Of a stretch of 23,629 nucleotides of DNA, positions 21,465-23,629 are shown piece by piece. Numbering within the stretch: position 1 is the stretch's first letter; every line of letters begins with the position of its first letter. This DNA is from an uncultured Ruminococcus sp. (lineage in GTDB: Bacteria; Bacillota; Clostridia; Oscillospirales; Ruminococcaceae): NCBI GenBank assembly GCA_910584195.1, contig CAJTYV010000035.1:1-23629 (forward strand). Reading direction: 5' to 3'. Position numbers and translations under genes: made by a program. The notes beneath the pieces are model-generated. The model saw nothing but the letters and a program-made list of their open reading frames with translations, was not told the origin of the DNA and searched no databases.

Positions 21465-23629
21465 ATGAAGAAACTGCTTGCGGCAGTTACGTCTATCGTT
21501 ATGAGCGCTTCGTTTATAACGAGTGCATTTGCTTCATCCATTATCGTTAGTGCTGCCGGCGAATTACCCGCTGTGCAGCCTAACGTTAGTATGGAGGGGG
21601 TAATAGACGGAGCTGCTAATAAAAATGTTCAGGAAGACTTTATTGTAACCGGCGACAAGGTAACAGCGAAGCCCGGTGAAACAGTAGAAGTATGCTTCTA
21701 TGTTCAGTCAGGCGGACACAAAGGTTCGACACTTTGTCTTGACCAGTCAGCACTTCCCGCAGGAATCAAAACTAACATGGGTGATTTAAGTTCAGATTGG
21801 GATACAACAAACTACGCAGTATCGAATGAACCCGGCTGGACAAAAATGGGAGATACGCTGTACTGTCAGATGAGAGATTCAAGCCAGATACCTCAGAATT
21901 TCATAGATGATAACATCATCGTATGTGCAGAGTATACATTGCCAAGCGACATCAAACCCGGCAAGTATGAGATCAACTTCGACAGATTCCATGTTGTAGA
22001 GCAGGGAAGCCAGGCGGATCCTCCGATCATAGAATTTGATGCAACTGTTATTCCTGCTGTAATCACAGTAGAGGGAGAGGAAGCTCCTACAGATGCACCT
22101 ACAGATAAGCCTACTTCCGATCCTGGTTTGGACATCAGAGACGACTTTATTATCAAGGGCGATGGGGTAACAGCGAAGCCCGGTGAAACAGTAGAAGTAT
22201 GCTTCTATGTTCAGTCAGGCGGACACAAAGGTTCGACACTTTGTCTTGACCAGTCAGCACTTCCCGCAGGAATCAAAACTAACATGGGTGATTTAAGTTC
22301 AGATTGGGATACAACAAACTACGCAGTATCGAATGAACCCGGCTGGACAAAAATGGGAGATACGCTGTACTGTCAGATGAGAGATTCAAGCCAGATACCT
22401 CAGAATTTCATAGATGATAACATCATCGTATGTGCAGAGTATACATTGCCAAGCGACATCAAACCCGGCAAGTATGAGATCAACTTCGACAGATTCCATG
22501 TTGTAGAGCAGGGAAGCCAGGCGGATCCTCCGATCATAGAATTTGATGCAACTGTTATTCCTGCTGTAATCACAGTAGAGGGAGAGGAAGCTCCTACAGA
22601 TGCACCTACGGACGCACCCACAAAGGCACCTACAGACGCTCCTACGGAAGCTCCCACAAAGGCTCCTACGGAAGCTCCCACAAATGCTCCTACGGACGCA
22701 CCTACAGATGCACCGACAAATCCTCCTGCAAAGGAAGGAGAAGCAGTATGGGTAATCGATACAGTACACGGAAAAGCAGGTCAGCCTGTGGACGTACCGG
22801 TATTTGTAAAGGGTAACTCAACGCTCGAAGTATCCGGAGCAACATACACAATAACAGCAGATGCAGGATTCAACAAGGTTTCAGGAAATTGTGAAGCATA
22901 CGGCAATGCCGTTATCCAGAACAATCCCGAGACAAGCGAATACGCATTTGCACAGGGCATAGGTCAAGGAAATGCAGCAGCAGATAAGGCTGTAATCATG
23001 ACGATTACTTATGATGTACCCGCAGACGCAAAGGGAACGATCCCTGTAGAGTGGGCAAACATAAAAGTAAGCGATGAATTCGGAAACATCATCACAGAAA
23101 AGGTTAAGCTGGAGAACGGCGCGATCATTATTGATGAGGACGAAACAGAAGCTCCGACAAATCCTCCTGCAAAGGAAGGAGAAGCAGTATGGGTAATCGA
23201 TACAGTACACGGAAAAGCAGGTCAGCCTGTGGACGTACCGGTATTTGTAAAGGGTAACTCAACGCTCGAAGTATCCGGAGCAACATACACAATAACAGCA
23301 GATGCAGGATTCAACAAGGTTTCAGGAAATTGTGAAGCATACGGCAATGCCGTTATCCAGAACAATCCCGAGACAAGCGAATACGCATTTGCACAGGGCA
23401 TAGGTCAAGGAAATGCAGCAGCAGATAAGGCTGTAATCATGACGATTACTTATGATGTACCCGCAGACGCAAAGGGAACGATCCCTGTAGAGTGGGCAAA
23501 CATAAAAGTAAGCGATGAATTCGGAAACATCATCACAGAAAAGGTTAAGCTGGAGAACGGCGCGATCATTATTGATGAGGACGAAACAGAAGCTCCTACA
23601 GATGCACCTACGGACGCACCCACAGATGC
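21465..23629 (+). CDS. scaB: Secondary scaffoldin ScaB, 5' part (runs off the window)
   Basis: The frame is open from ATG 21465 to the window end (721 full codons). It begins with a signal peptide (MKKLLAAVTSIVMSASFITS...). Two ScaA-type cohesins follow (about 21637-22085 and 22140-22590) joined by a short PTDKPTSDPG linker. Then a long TEAPTKAP-type linker (22591-22735) and two cohesins of a second class (22737-23145 and 23178-23586; EGEAVWVIDTVHGKAGQPVDV...) separated by a short ETEAPTNPPAK linker. It ends in another PT-rich linker. In R. flavefaciens ScaB the early cohesins resemble those of ScaA while the later ones bind the ScaA dockerin, and the C-terminal X-dockerin binds the cell-wall ScaE. 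That end is not in the window. Repeat number may be affected by assembly of identical modules. Confidence 0.88.
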   Translation, partial: MKKLLAAVTSIVMSASFITSAFASSIIVSAAGELPAVQPNVSMEGVIDGAANKNVQEDFIVTGDKVTAKPGETVEVCFYVQSGGHKGSTLCLDQSALPAGIKTNMGDLSSDWDTTNYAVSNEPGWTKMGDTLYCQMRDSSQIPQNFIDDNIIVCAEYTLPSDIKPGKYEINFDRFHVVEQGSQADPPIIEFDATVIPAVITVEGEEAPTDAPTDKPTSDPGLDIRDDFIIKGDGVTAKPGETVEVCFYVQSGGHKGSTLCLDQSALPAGIKTNMGDLSSDWDTTNYAVSNEPGWTKMGDTLYCQMRDSSQIPQNFIDDNIIVCAEYTLPSDIKPGKYEINFDRFHVVEQGSQADPPIIEFDATVIPAVITVEGEEAPTDAPTDAPTKAPTDAPTEAPTKAPTEAPTNAPTDAPTDAPTNPPAKEGEAVWVIDTVHGKAGQPVDVPVFVKGNSTLEVSGATYTITADAGFNKVSGNCEAYGNAVIQNNPETSEYAFAQGIGQGNAAADKAVIMTITYDVPADAKGTIPVEWANIKVSDEFGNIITEKVKLENGAIIIDEDETEAPTNPPAKEGEAVWVIDTVHGKAGQPVDVPVFVKGNSTLEVSGATYTITADAGFNKVSGNCEAYGNAVIQNNPETSEYAFAQGIGQGNAAADKAVIMTITYDVPADAKGTIPVEWANIKVSDEFGNIITEKVKLENGAIIIDEDETEAPTDAPTDAPTD
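21646..22102 (+). repeat. First ScaB cohesin, DNA-identical to ScaA cohesin
   Basis: Identical by eye over 457 bases to 20610-21066 in scaA. Upstream of it the sequence is unique to scaB; downstream the linker diverges at the first synonymous change. Confidence 0.9.
22166..22663 (+). repeat. Second ScaB cohesin plus linker, DNA-identical to ScaA
   Basis: Identical by eye over 498 bases to 20623-21120 in scaA, including about 75 bases of linker (CCTACGGACGC onward), before diverging at 22664. Confidence 0.9.
22713..23596 (+). repeat. Tandem duplication of a 441-bp second-class cohesin unit
   Basis: The segment 22713-23155 recurs at 23154-23596 with an exact 441-base period and no differences seen over 443 bases. 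The unit is 147 codons and encodes one cohesin with its short linker. Confidence 0.92.

Noticed and set aside
21893..23210. Further minus-strand frames within scaB
   Set aside because: Same cause: mirror frames of the identical cohesin modules, recurring only because the DNA modules recur.
22713..23596. Exact tandem repeats considered as a CRISPR array
   Set aside because: The unit is 441 bases, fully coding and in frame, with no spacers between units; it is a duplicated protein module.
1..23629. Transposons, integrases, phage genes, tRNA or rRNA genes
   Set aside because: No transposase, integrase or phage-like protein, and no tRNA cloverleaf or rRNA segment was recognised on either strand.

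Overview
The window looks like a chromosomal piece of a low-to-mid GC, Gram-positive, spore-lineage Clostridia, most probably a cellulolytic Ruminococcus close to R. flavefaciens. The main support is the right end: three consecutive secreted genes in the order cohesin-dockerin protein, cohesin scaffoldin with dockerin, multi-cohesin scaffoldin. This matches the known scaC-scaA-scaB order of the R. flavefaciens cellulosome cluster. SpoIIID, a GerA/GerB/GerC-type germinant receptor operon, clear TTGCAA-17-TATAAT-type promoters and strong AGGAG ribosome binding sites fit the same assignment.

Left part (1-4190): a minus-strand AraC-type regulator with its own promoter and a hairpin-rich leader. 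Divergent from it are an MBOAT acyltransferase and an SGNH-hydrolase-like membrane-anchored protein, a pair typical of O-acylation of surface polysaccharide. A bidirectional terminator at about 4094-4133 separates them from the next operon.

Middle (4189-10081, minus strand): a four-gene operon of type II topoisomerase subunit B (ParE-like), a polytopic membrane protein, a GNAT acetyltransferase and subunit A (ParC-like). It is expressed from a consensus promoter at 10053-10081. Divergent from it is gerA-gerB-gerC (10199-13177) with overlapping genes and a GerC about half the usual length. Then come a secreted protein of unknown function translationally coupled to a small Cys-rich protein, and spoIIID.

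14582-15399 has no protein gene I can defend, but it holds competing hairpins and a self-contained promoter-sORF-terminator unit. GtrA-like and DusB genes follow as an overlapping pair, then a CapA-family secreted metallophosphatase with its own promoter.

Right end (18343-23629): a promoter, a highly structured RNA segment of about 165-190 nt, then scaC, scaA and the 5' part of scaB, which runs off the window. ScaB shows two classes of cohesin. Its first two modules are DNA-identical over about 450-500 bp to the ScaA cohesin, and its next two are identical to each other. By analogy with R. flavefaciens, enzymes would dock on the ScaA-type cohesins, directly or through the ScaC adaptor, and ScaA would dock on the second cohesin class of ScaB. 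The anchoring genes (cttA, scaE) would be expected downstream, outside the window.
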